Source: Azovibrio restrictus DSM 23866 (GTDB taxonomy: Bacteria; Pseudomonadota; Gammaproteobacteria; Burkholderiales; Rhodocyclaceae). Taken from it: 64,000 nucleotides of DNA. The stretch is taken from assembly GCF_000429665.1 (NCBI RefSeq), contig NZ_AUCH01000017.1, positions 1 through 64,000 of the forward strand, given 5' to 3'. Positions 43,493 to 50,889 of the stretch are shown here, one piece after another. The notes below the pieces were generated by a model. It had not been told where the DNA came from and did no database searches. It saw only the letters and a list, made by a program, of their open reading frames with translations. How positions within the stretch are numbered: the stretch's first letter is position 1; the number at the start of each line of letters is the position of its first letter. The translations under genes were made by a program, and so were the position numbers.

Positions 43493-43822
43493 TTACTTGC
43501 TGGCGCCGCACTTGCCATCCGGCGTTTTCTCGCCGGACTGCTTGCTTGCCCCGCACTTGCCTTCAGCGGCCTTCTTGTCGGCGCCGCACTTGGCCTCGCC
43601 ACACTTGCCGTCCTTCTTCTTCTCCGCCGCTTTCTTGCTGGCGCCACACTTGGCTTCGCCGCATTTGCCGTCCTTGCCCTTGGTGTCGGCCTGCGCCAAC
43701 TGGTAACCAGCGCTCAACTGCTTGGCGGCGAAGGGGTTGTCGGCCGCATGTACGGCGGGGCTCAGGGCCAGGGCGGCGAAGGCGGAACCGATACTCAGGG
43801 AAGCGAGGGTCTGTTTTTTCAT
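43493..43822 (-). CDS. bufA: Cys-repeat RiPP precursor (bufferin/HvfA-like)
   Basis: A 109-residue exported peptide. The signal peptide is LASLSIGSAFAALALSPAVHA (cleavage near residue 26). The rest is a Lys/Gly/Ala-rich tail with six cysteines, all in KCG motifs: DGKCGEAKCG twice (Cys54/59 and 74/79), EGKCG (Cys90) and DGKCG (Cys105). EGKCG-type repeats are the known substrate motif of HvfB/BufB-like MNIO enzymes, whose products bind copper in the periplasm. GGAG lies upstream of the chosen ATG (43822); an in-frame ATG four codons earlier is less well placed. It heads the bufABC unit behind an ECF-type promoter motif. Confidence 0.9.
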   Translation of the reverse strand: MKKQTLASLSIGSAFAALALSPAVHAADNPFAAKQLSAGYQLAQADTKGKDGKCGEAKCGASKKAAEKKKDGKCGEAKCGADKKAAEGKCGASKQSGEKTPDGKCGASK

Positions 43823-43887
43823 GATGATCTCCATGGAGTTGGGGTAGCCAGTACTGGCGCAAACACGGCAGAAAGCCTGCCTGCTCC

Positions 43888-43920
43888 TTGGTCGGGGCTG
43901 GGGGCGGGTTTCTTACAGCC
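43888..43920 (-). promoter_or_regulatory. ECF-sigma promoter motif upstream of the RiPP precursor gene
   Basis: On the minus strand GGCTGTAAG (43912-43920), a 17-bp spacer and CGACCAA (43888-43894) are seen. Box sequences and spacing are identical to the motif before doxX. With a start site near 43880 the leader would be about 58 bases. Confidence 0.75.
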
Positions 43921-43965
43921 CATCGCAAAAAAGTATTGGGTCCTGCTGGCAGGCAACTCGGAGGC

Positions 43966-44002
43966 AAAAAAAGCCCCCGGTTCCAGGCCAGGAACCGGGG
44001 GC
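43966..44002 (-). terminator. terminator of pepN
   Basis: A perfect 12-bp stem gcccccggttcc/ggaaccgggggc (43973-43984 with 43991-44002) is followed on the minus strand by seven T residues. It is 26 bp past the pepN stop. Confidence 0.92.
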
Positions 44003-44027
44003 ATCGGGGTGGATTTTCAGTCGGGGA

Positions 44028-46643
44028 TCAGCCCAGGGCCCGGTCCACCACTTCGAACACATCCCGGGACAGCTGGGGATGTTGCCGCAGGTCTTCCAGG
44101 GCGGCCCGGGCATGGGCCTGGCGGGCGGGGTCGAACTTTTTCCAGCGGTCGAAGCAGCGGGCCAGGCGGGAGGCTACCTGGGGATTCCTGGGGTCCAGGG
44201 CCTTGATCTGCTCGGCCAGGAAGCGGTAGCCGGCCCCGTCAGCGGCGTGGAAGCGCACCAGGTTGGCGCCGAAGGCCCGCAGCAAGGCGTAGACCTTGTT
44301 GGGGTTGGTGAGCTGGAAGGCCGGGTGGGCGGTGAGCTGCTGCACCCGTTCCAGGGTGTCCGGGCGGCGGCTGGTGGATTGCACGGACAGCCATTTGTCC
44401 ACTACCAGGGCTTCGTCCTGCCACTGGTGGTAGAAGGCGGCCAGGGCGGCGTCCCGCTCGGGGCAGTGGGCGGCATTGACGTTGGCCAGGACCGCCAGGG
44501 CGGCGAATTGGTCGGTCATGTTGTCGGCATCCCGGAACTGGGCCTGGGCCAGGTGACGGTAGTGGGGCGTGTCCAGCTCCAGCAGGTAGGCGAGGCAGGT
44601 GTTGCGCAGGGCCCGGCGGCCGGCTTCCGCAGCGCTGGGGGTGTAGGGGCCGGTGGGAGCCAGGGTGGCGTAGAGGTCGCTGAATTCCTGCTCCAGCTCC
44701 CGGGCCAGGTGCAGGCGCAGGGCGTTGCGGGCCCCATGCAGGGCGTCGGGATTCACTTCCGGCAGGCTTTCGGCCAGGGTGCTCTCGCCGGGTAGGGTCA
44801 GGGCTTCGGCCACGCAGGCGGCGCCGCGCTGGGCCTGGGTCTGGAGCAGCAGGCGGGCGGCTTCGGTGAAGCTGGCCGGGAAGCTGGGGGTGTCTCCGGC
44901 GGCGATCCGGGCGGTGGCTTCCAGAATCAGCCGGGAGGCCAGGCGCTGTCCGGCTTCCCAGGCGTTGAAGGGATCGGATTCCCGGGCCAGAAGCAGGGTC
45001 AGCTCGGCGTCGCTGTAGGGGAAGTCCAGGATCACCGGGGCGGAGAAGTCCCGCAGCATGGAGGGGACAGGGGCTGCGTCCAGGTTTTCGAAATCGAAGC
45101 GCTGGGTTTTCTGGGTGAGTATCAGGGTACGGCTGTAGTCCTCCAGCTCCTGACCGTCCCGGGTGAACAGGGCGACGCGGATGGGGATCAGGTAGGGGGC
45201 AGCGTCGGCGGCCTTGGGGTTGGACTGGGTGAAGCTCAGGCTGTAGCGCCGGGTGGCGGCGTCGAAGCTGGCTTCGGCCCGGACCAGGGGCGTGCCGGGT
45301 TGACTGTACCAGCCCATGAACTGGCTGAAGTCGAAGCCGGAGGCGGCGGCCATGGCGTCCACGAAATCGTCGCAGGTGACGGCCTGGCCGTCGTGGCGGG
45401 CGAAGTATTCGTCCATGCCGGCCCGGAAGGCATCGCGGCCGATCAGGGTCTGGATCATGCGCACCACCTCGGCGCCTTTTTCATAGACGGTGGCGGTGTA
45501 GAAGTTGTTGATCTCCATGTAGGAGGCGGGGCGCACCGGGTGGGCCATGGGGCCGGCATCTTCGGGGAACTGGGCGGCACGCAGGTTGCGCACCTCGCGG
45601 ATGCGGGCGGTCTGCCGATTGTGCAGGTCGGCGCCGAATTCCTGGTCGCGGAACACGGTGAGGCCTTCCTTCAGGGAGAGCTGGAACCAGTCCCGGCAGG
45701 TGACCCGGTTGCCGGTCCAGTTGTGGAAGTACTCGTGGGCCACGACCCGGTCGATATTCTCGAAATCCACGTCGGTGGCCACGTCGGCCCGGGCCAGCAC
45801 GTATTTGGTGTTGAAGATGTTGAGGCCTTTGTTCTCCATGGCCCCCATGTTGAAGTCGCCCACGGCCACGATCATGTAGTGGTCCAGGTCGCATTCCAGG
45901 CCGAAGCGCTGTTCATCCCACGCCATGGACTTCTTCAGGGCGGCCATGGCGTGGGCGCACTGGTCCAGCTTGCCCGGTTCCACGTAGATGGCCAGCTGCA
46001 CCTGGCGGCGGCTGGCGGTGCTGAAGCTGTCCTTGAGCACGTCCAGCTTGGCGGCCACCAGGGCGAACAGGTAGCAGGGCTTCTTGAAGGGGTCTTCCCA
46101 GGTGGCGTAGTGGCGGTTGCCGGCTTCGTCGCCGCTCGCCACCGGGTTGCCGTTGGCCAGCAGCACCGGGAACTGGGCCTTGTCGGCATGCAGGGTGACC
46201 CGGTAGGCGGCCATCACGTCGGGCCGGTCCAGGAACCAGGTGATGCGGCGGAAGCCCTGGGCCTCGCACTGGGTGAAGTAGCCATCCTTGCTGCGGTAGA
46301 GGCCCGAGAGCTTGGTGTTGCCGTCCGGGTGGATGAGCACCCGGGTCTCCAGGGTGAAGGTGAGGGGCAGGTCGGTGAGGATCAGCTGATCACCCTGGAT
46401 CTGGTAGGGATGGGGCTGGCCATCCACCTTCACTTCCAGGGTTTCCAGCTCCTCCCCGTCCAGCGCCAGGCGGCCCTGGCCCCGGGCATCCGGGTTGCGC
46501 TGGCAGTTGAGGCGGGCGGTGACGATGGCTACGGTCTCGCTTTCCCGGGGCTGGAAGTCCACGTCCAGGTCCACCTGCTCCACCAGGTAGGCAGGGGGGG
46601 TGTAGTCCTTCAGGTAAATGGTCTGGGGGGTATCGGTTTTCAT
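44028..46643 (-). CDS. pepN: aminopeptidase N (M1 family)
   Basis: An 871-residue cytoplasmic zinc aminopeptidase that removes N-terminal residues from peptides. The substrate loop GAMENKGLNIFN is followed by the zinc motif VVAHEYFHNWTGNRVTCRDWFQLSLKEGLT (HExxH with the third ligand Glu 18 residues on). Length is that of E. coli PepN. The frame is open further upstream, but MKTDTPQTIYLKDY with GAGG upstream is the natural start. It stands alone, host style, directly to the right of the acquired segment. A strong terminator follows. Confidence 0.95.
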   Translation of the reverse strand: MKTDTPQTIYLKDYTPPAYLVEQVDLDVDFQPRESETVAIVTARLNCQRNPDARGQGRLALDGEELETLEVKVDGQPHPYQIQGDQLILTDLPLTFTLETRVLIHPDGNTKLSGLYRSKDGYFTQCEAQGFRRITWFLDRPDVMAAYRVTLHADKAQFPVLLANGNPVASGDEAGNRHYATWEDPFKKPCYLFALVAAKLDVLKDSFSTASRRQVQLAIYVEPGKLDQCAHAMAALKKSMAWDEQRFGLECDLDHYMIVAVGDFNMGAMENKGLNIFNTKYVLARADVATDVDFENIDRVVAHEYFHNWTGNRVTCRDWFQLSLKEGLTVFRDQEFGADLHNRQTARIREVRNLRAAQFPEDAGPMAHPVRPASYMEINNFYTATVYEKGAEVVRMIQTLIGRDAFRAGMDEYFARHDGQAVTCDDFVDAMAAASGFDFSQFMGWYSQPGTPLVRAEASFDAATRRYSLSFTQSNPKAADAAPYLIPIRVALFTRDGQELEDYSRTLILTQKTQRFDFENLDAAPVPSMLRDFSAPVILDFPYSDAELTLLLARESDPFNAWEAGQRLASRLILEATARIAAGDTPSFPASFTEAARLLLQTQAQRGAACVAEALTLPGESTLAESLPEVNPDALHGARNALRLHLARELEQEFSDLYATLAPTGPYTPSAAEAGRRALRNTCLAYLLELDTPHYRHLAQAQFRDADNMTDQFAALAVLANVNAAHCPERDAALAAFYHQWQDEALVVDKWLSVQSTSRRPDTLERVQQLTAHPAFQLTNPNKVYALLRAFGANLVRFHAADGAGYRFLAEQIKALDPRNPQVASRLARCFDRWKKFDPARQAHARAALEDLRQHPQLSRDVFEVVDRALG

Positions 46644-46749
46644 GATCGTGGGCCTCTGGGCGTGTGTGCGGCAAAGCCGGGAATGATACGCCACCCGGCC
46701 GGCGGCGCCAGGGAAGGGGGCTTGCGGGGTGGTGGGTATCATCGTATAG

Positions 46750-46786
46750 TGGCAAAAAATTAATATAAAACATTAAATTTTTGCCA
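46750..46786. promoter_or_regulatory. inverted repeat in the promoter of the DUF2975/Xre pair
   Basis: tggcaaaaaatt (46750-46761) and aaatttttgcca (46775-46786) form a near-perfect inverted repeat around an AT-only centre. This lies directly in front of the first gene and within the probable -10 area. It is a good candidate operator for the Xre-type regulator encoded two genes on. Confidence 0.5.
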
Positions 46787-46797
46787 TGGAGTCTTAT

Positions 46798-47349
46798 ATG
46801 TCTGATATCGATTCGCGGCTGCGCCGCTGGGCCCGGGGCCTGGAAATGGTGGCCCTGTTGATGGTGTTCCTGCTGCCCCTGTTGACTGCCTGGTTATGGT
46901 GGCATGTGGAGTCCTGGCGGGAATGGCACCTGAGCCTGCCGGCAGCCTTCCAGATTGCCGGGGTGGCGCCGGAGCAGCTGAGCCCTTCCCAACGCCTGAT
47001 GGGGTTCATGAGCAACATGCCGGCCCTGGCGGCCGGCTGCCTGGTGTTCTTCACCCTGGCGCGCATCTGCCACTGGTACCGCCAGGGAGAGTTGTTCTCG
47101 GCCCGGGTGGCCCAGGCCTACCGGCGTTTTGCCCTGGGCATGCTGGCCTGGGCCCTGGGGGAGGTGCTGGCCGGGACCCTGCTGGTGCTGGCCCTGACCC
47201 TGGACAAACCAGAGGGCCAGCGCCTCCTGTCCATCGGTATCGGCGGCGACGTGATGGCCATGGTGCTGGTGGGCCTGGCGATCCACCTGCTCGGTCAGGT
47301 GATGGAAGCCGGGCGGCGCCTGCAGGAAGAACACGCCCTTATTTTGTGA
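46798..47349 (+). CDS. DUF2975 membrane protein
   Basis: A 183-residue protein with four hydrophobic helices (MVALLMVFLLPLLTAWLWW, MPALAAGCLVFFTLARIC, FALGMLAWALGEVLAGTLLVLALTL, GDVMAMVLVGLAIHLLGQVM). It ends EAGRRLQEEHALIL, the conserved tail of DUF2975 proteins. Function is unknown. Such proteins are almost always followed by a small Xre regulator, as here 6 bp on. The first ATG at 46786 would add four residues, but GGAG sits eight bases before the second ATG (46798), which I prefer. Confidence 0.85.
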   Translation: MSDIDSRLRRWARGLEMVALLMVFLLPLLTAWLWWHVESWREWHLSLPAAFQIAGVAPEQLSPSQRLMGFMSNMPALAAGCLVFFTLARICHWYRQGELFSARVAQAYRRFALGMLAWALGEVLAGTLLVLALTLDKPEGQRLLSIGIGGDVMAMVLVGLAIHLLGQVMEAGRRLQEEHALIL

Positions 47350-47355
47350 GCGGCC

Positions 47356-47583
47356 ATGTCGATCATTCTCAACCTCGATGTCATGCTGGCGAAGCGCAAG
47401 ATGCGCTCCCGGGAGCTAGCCGAAGCCATCGGCATGACCGAACAGAACCTCTCCCTGCTGAAGGGGGGCAAGGTCAAGGGGGTGCGCTTTGCCACCCTGG
47501 AGGCCATCTGCCGCCACCTGGATTGTCAGCCCGGGGACCTGCTCGAATACCGTCCCGATCAGGAGGCCTGGGATGGGGACTAG
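47356..47583 (+). CDS. Xre-family (YozG-like) transcriptional regulator
   Basis: A 75-residue single-domain HTH protein: MLAKRKMRSRELAEAIGMTEQNLSLLKGGKVKGVRFATLEAICRHLDCQPGDLLEY is the complete Cro/C1-type fold. It is coupled to the DUF2975 gene. It probably represses its own operon by binding the inverted repeat at 46750-46786, an inference from the usual autoregulation of such pairs. The 3' end overlaps the next small gene by 11 bp. Confidence 0.9.
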   Translation: MSIILNLDVMLAKRKMRSRELAEAIGMTEQNLSLLKGGKVKGVRFATLEAICRHLDCQPGDLLEYRPDQEAWDGD

Positions 47584-47875
47584 GAAAATCCTGCTGACCG
47601 GGGCGGTACTCCTGGAGCTGGCCTCCGGCCTGGGGGCCCAGGGGGGCGGGCTTCCCGAAGATGAACTGGATCTGGCGCCGCCGGTGCGGATCGAATCCCG
47701 TCCCCGGATGGCAGAGGAGGTCCGGCGTCTGCCAGGTGGGGAAACCCAGGTGGAAGTGCGCGGCCCCTGGGGACGTTACTGCCTGCGCAGCCAGCGGGAC
47801 AACCCGGTGCTGGGGCCGGCCCTGGCTTCCCCCTCGGGGGAGCATCTGGCCGTGCCCGGCAACTGTCCGCCCTGA
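47573..47875 (+). CDS. small hypothetical exported protein
   Basis: A 100-residue protein starting MGTRKILLTGAVLLELASGLGAQ, a plausible short signal sequence. The mature part is about 75 residues rich in Pro/Gly/Arg with two cysteines (GRYCLRSQ and GNCPP). AGGAGG is perfectly placed six bases before the ATG, although inside the end of the xre gene. Its codon positions follow the host pattern (G/C-rich third positions). No family recognised. Other longer frames over this DNA lack a ribosome-binding site. Confidence 0.6.
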   Translation: MGTRKILLTGAVLLELASGLGAQGGGLPEDELDLAPPVRIESRPRMAEEVRRLPGGETQVEVRGPWGRYCLRSQRDNPVLGPALASPSGEHLAVPGNCPP

Positions 47876-47951
47876 GGCCGGGGCGGGGCAGGATCGACAG
47901 CCGGATGCGAACGCGCTAAGCTCCGCGCCACGTAAGACATTTGAACAAAAC

Positions 47952-48305
47952 ATGAAGCGCGTTCTGGTGGTGGATGACAATGCGGTGAACCGCAAGCTGG
48001 CGGTGGCCATGCTCAGGAAGCGGGGCTGGGAGGCCGATGAGGCCGAGGACGGTTTCGCGGCCCTGCGCATGCTGGAGAGCACGGCCTACGATCACGTGTT
48101 GCTGGACATCAGCATGCCCGGGCTGGACGGAGAAGAGGTCTGCCGGCGCATCCGCAGCATGGCGGATACCCGGGGCCTGCACGTTGTGGCCTATACGGCC
48201 CATGCCCTGGAGTCGGAAAAGCAGCGCATCATGGCGGCCGGCTTCAACGACATCATCATCAAGCCCATGACCATGGACGTGTTGCTGACCAAACTGCCGG
48301 ACTGA
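47952..48305 (+). CDS. single-domain response regulator
   Basis: A 117-residue CheY-like receiver. The acidic pair is in VLVVDDNAVNRKLA, the phospho-acceptor Asp in VLLDISMPGLDGEE (about residue 53), the Thr in VVAYTAHAL and the Lys in IIIKPMTM. No output domain. It faces, across a shared terminator, a hybrid-less histidine kinase (48358-50889). It may receive phosphate from that kinase, or from a remote one, and act by protein contact. Confidence 0.9.
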   Translation: MKRVLVVDDNAVNRKLAVAMLRKRGWEADEAEDGFAALRMLESTAYDHVLLDISMPGLDGEEVCRRIRSMADTRGLHVVAYTAHALESEKQRIMAAGFNDIIIKPMTMDVLLTKLPD

Positions 48306-48332
48306 ACGGCGCTCACCTCTGTCTTTCCCCTG

Positions 48333-48356
48333 AGGGCCCGCGGGGCCCTTTGCTTT
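48333..48356. terminator. terminator between response regulator and histidine kinase genes
   Basis: The stem agggcc/ggccct (48333-48349) is followed by TTTGCTTTTT on the plus strand. It sits between two convergent genes. Confidence 0.7.
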
Positions 48357-48357
48357 T

Positions 48358-50889
48358 TCAGGCCAGGGGCAGCCAGAACTCGAAGCGGGCGCCGGCCCCG
48401 GGGGTGGAGACCAGGGTGATCTCGCCCCCCATCAGGGTCACCAGTTCGCGCACCAGGGCCAGGCCCAGGCCGCTGCCCCCGTGTTCCCGGGTGATGAAGC
48501 TGGAGGCCTGGCGGAACTTCTCGAAAATGATGGCCTGGGCTTCCTGGGGGATGCCGGGGCCCGTGTCCTCCACCAGGAACAGCACCCGTCCGGCCTCGCT
48601 TCGGGCGGCCAGGGTGACCTGGCCGGCGGGGGTGAATTTCACCGCGTTGTTGAGCAGGTTGTTGAGGATCTGGCGCAGCCGGGTGGCGTCCCCGTGCAGT
48701 CGGGTCGGCAGGGATGCCTCCAGATCCAGTTCCAGCTCCAGCCCCTTCTGCCGGGCGGCGCCCCGGTGCAGGCCGGCCACTTCTTCCAGCAGGCGGGGCA
48801 GGTCCATGTCCTCCGGTTCCAGGGTCATGTGCCCGGATTCGATCTTGGCCAGGTCGAGGATGTCATTGACCAGGCGCAGCAGGTGTTCGCCGCTCTGGTA
48901 GATGGTCTGGGCCTGCTCGCGGATGTCCTCGCTGGGGGCGTCCAGCTTGATCAGTTCCGAGAAGCCCAGGATGCCGTTCAAGGGGGTGCGCAGCTCGTGG
49001 GACATGCGGGCCAGGAAATCGCTCTTCATCAGGCTGGCCTGCTCGGCCTCCTGGCGGGCCTGCTCCAGGCGGGTGAAGGATTCCTGGACACTGTCGGCCA
49101 TGCGGTTCAGGGCGTCGTTGAGCTGGCCCAGTTCGTCGTCGGAGGCATGGGGGAAGCGGAAGCCGTAGTCGCCCCCTTCGATGCGGCCCAGGCCCGCACT
49201 CAGGTCGGTGATGCGCCGGGTGAGCATGGAGGCGAGCCAGATGGCGATGGCCACCACCAGGGCGATCATCAGCAGGGTGGAGCCGGTCAGACTCGCGGCG
49301 GTGCGGGTCATGGAGGTTTCGATCAGGCTCCGCAGGGCGGCCTGCCGCTCCCGCATCCGGGTGGCGAATTCCTCGACCCGCTGCTGCATCAGCCTGGCCG
49401 TGTTCTGGGCTGGCTTCTGGAAGTCGTCGATGTTGGCGCCTATGGTCACGTAGCCGAAGCCCCGGGGAGTCTCGCCGTAATGGCCGGTGTAGTAGGGAAT
49501 GGTGGCGGCCGTGGTGAGTTTCCAGACCCCGGTCCACAGGATCAGGAAGGAGCCGGAGCCGCCGAACTGGGTCAGGTCATGCCAGCCCTGGCACTGGGGC
49601 GCGAAATTCAGGTAGCGGCATTCCAGCCCCACCTGGCCGGCCTGGGTCAAGGCCTTGGCGGGTTTCTTGTCGCGGCTCTGGTGATCGAAGGGGGGCACGC
49701 CAGCCAGGTATTCCCGCAGGGGCTTGCCGCTCTGCTGCCAGCCCTCGTGAATGGAGGCCTCCAGCCAGGGCACCGCGTATTCCCCGGTGTCCGGGTCGAA
49801 GCCCACCACCGAATGGTGCCGGGGATGGGCGATGGAGCGGTCCTGGTAATCCCAGATGAAGGCATAGTTGCCGTTGGTGGCATCGGCAATGGGGGTGTAG
49901 CGGCCATCGGTGGGCATCAGGTTGTCGGTGAAGCTCATCACGTGGCTATGGTCCAGGGCCAGGGTCACGTAACCCGTGATCTGGCCGTTCCGGAGCACCG
50001 GCGTGGCCCAGCGGATGATGCCCTGGAAGCGCCGTCCCAGGGGGTTTTCCCGGCCCGCGTAGGCTTCCTTTTCCGGCTCGTAGGGAAGGCCCAGGCTCTT
50101 GGCTTTTTCCGGGGTCACCGGCCCGATGATGCGGGAGGGCACGTAGGGGCCGATCACGTCGGAGACATGGATTTCCCCGGGCTTCAGGTTTTTCAGGTGG
50201 GTGAAGTAGGTTTCCGCCCGGGCGTAGGTGTTTTCCTTCTTCGAGACATCCCGGAGTTCCCGGGGCAGCAGGTTGGTGGCGCTGACCTTGAGCTTTTCTC
50301 GGCCATCCAGGCCCACGAAGGTGATTTCATGGAACAGGGGGGCGCTGCGGTCGCGCAGCACGGCCTCCGGCGGGCGGTAGTGGAAGTCCTGGCGGTTTTC
50401 CGCATTGCTGGCTTCCACCCGCCGGTAGGGCACGGTGCGGCTCTGGCGCGGCAGCCAGGATTTGCCATCGGCGGCCAGCTCCCACTGGCCCTGGTCCACC
50501 AGCTTGCGGGTGCGGTGCTGGAGAAAGTCCCGGTAGGCCTTTTCCGTGGGCTCCAGCTGGGCGGCCAGCAGCAGGTCCTGGTCCCGGTCGTGGAGGAAGT
50601 CGGCCACTGCCCGGGCCGTATCGGTGGTGAGCCGTTCCAGTTCCTCCCGGGCCCGGTCGTTGAGGGCCTTTTCCGCCTCCCGGGAGAAGGTCTTGCCCAT
50701 GTCGGCCACGGTACTGCCCACTTCCTGGCTCAGGGTTTCGGTTTCTTCCGAAACCTGACCGCCCAGGTGGGTGACCCCCTCCCAGGCCAGGAGCGCCAGT
50801 AGCACCAGGGGAATGACCTTGATCAGCACGAAGAGCAGGATCAGCTTGGCCCGGATGCCCAGGCGGCGCAGGGAGGCGGGAGGATTCAT
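48358..50889 (-). CDS. membrane sensor histidine kinase with large periplasmic domain
   Basis: An 843-residue kinase. One membrane helix lies near 14-34 (LILLFVLIKVIPLVLLALLAW). A periplasmic sensor of about 500 residues follows, of the kind seen in double-Cache kinases. A second helix lies near 535-557. HAMP is about 560-610, and HisKA has the phospho-His in MSHELRTPLNGI (near 630). The ATPase domain has N (ILNNLLNNAVKFT), G1 (VEDTGPGIP) and G2 (GSGLGLAL) boxes. No receiver is fused. The start overlaps the GGDEF-EAL gene (ATGA). It ends a three-gene sensory operon. The ligand is unknown; the solute-binding protein of the same operon may present it. Confidence 0.9.
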   Translation of the reverse strand: MNPPASLRRLGIRAKLILLFVLIKVIPLVLLALLAWEGVTHLGGQVSEETETLSQEVGSTVADMGKTFSREAEKALNDRAREELERLTTDTARAVADFLHDRDQDLLLAAQLEPTEKAYRDFLQHRTRKLVDQGQWELAADGKSWLPRQSRTVPYRRVEASNAENRQDFHYRPPEAVLRDRSAPLFHEITFVGLDGREKLKVSATNLLPRELRDVSKKENTYARAETYFTHLKNLKPGEIHVSDVIGPYVPSRIIGPVTPEKAKSLGLPYEPEKEAYAGRENPLGRRFQGIIRWATPVLRNGQITGYVTLALDHSHVMSFTDNLMPTDGRYTPIADATNGNYAFIWDYQDRSIAHPRHHSVVGFDPDTGEYAVPWLEASIHEGWQQSGKPLREYLAGVPPFDHQSRDKKPAKALTQAGQVGLECRYLNFAPQCQGWHDLTQFGGSGSFLILWTGVWKLTTAATIPYYTGHYGETPRGFGYVTIGANIDDFQKPAQNTARLMQQRVEEFATRMRERQAALRSLIETSMTRTAASLTGSTLLMIALVVAIAIWLASMLTRRITDLSAGLGRIEGGDYGFRFPHASDDELGQLNDALNRMADSVQESFTRLEQARQEAEQASLMKSDFLARMSHELRTPLNGILGFSELIKLDAPSEDIREQAQTIYQSGEHLLRLVNDILDLAKIESGHMTLEPEDMDLPRLLEEVAGLHRGAARQKGLELELDLEASLPTRLHGDATRLRQILNNLLNNAVKFTPAGQVTLAARSEAGRVLFLVEDTGPGIPQEAQAIIFEKFRQASSFITREHGGSGLGLALVRELVTLMGGEITLVSTPGAGARFEFWLPLA

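Noticed and set aside
43966..44002. Attachment-site or island-boundary repeat
   Set aside because: The palindrome is a standard strong terminator of pepN, and no matching direct repeat was found at the other edge near 32.4 kb.
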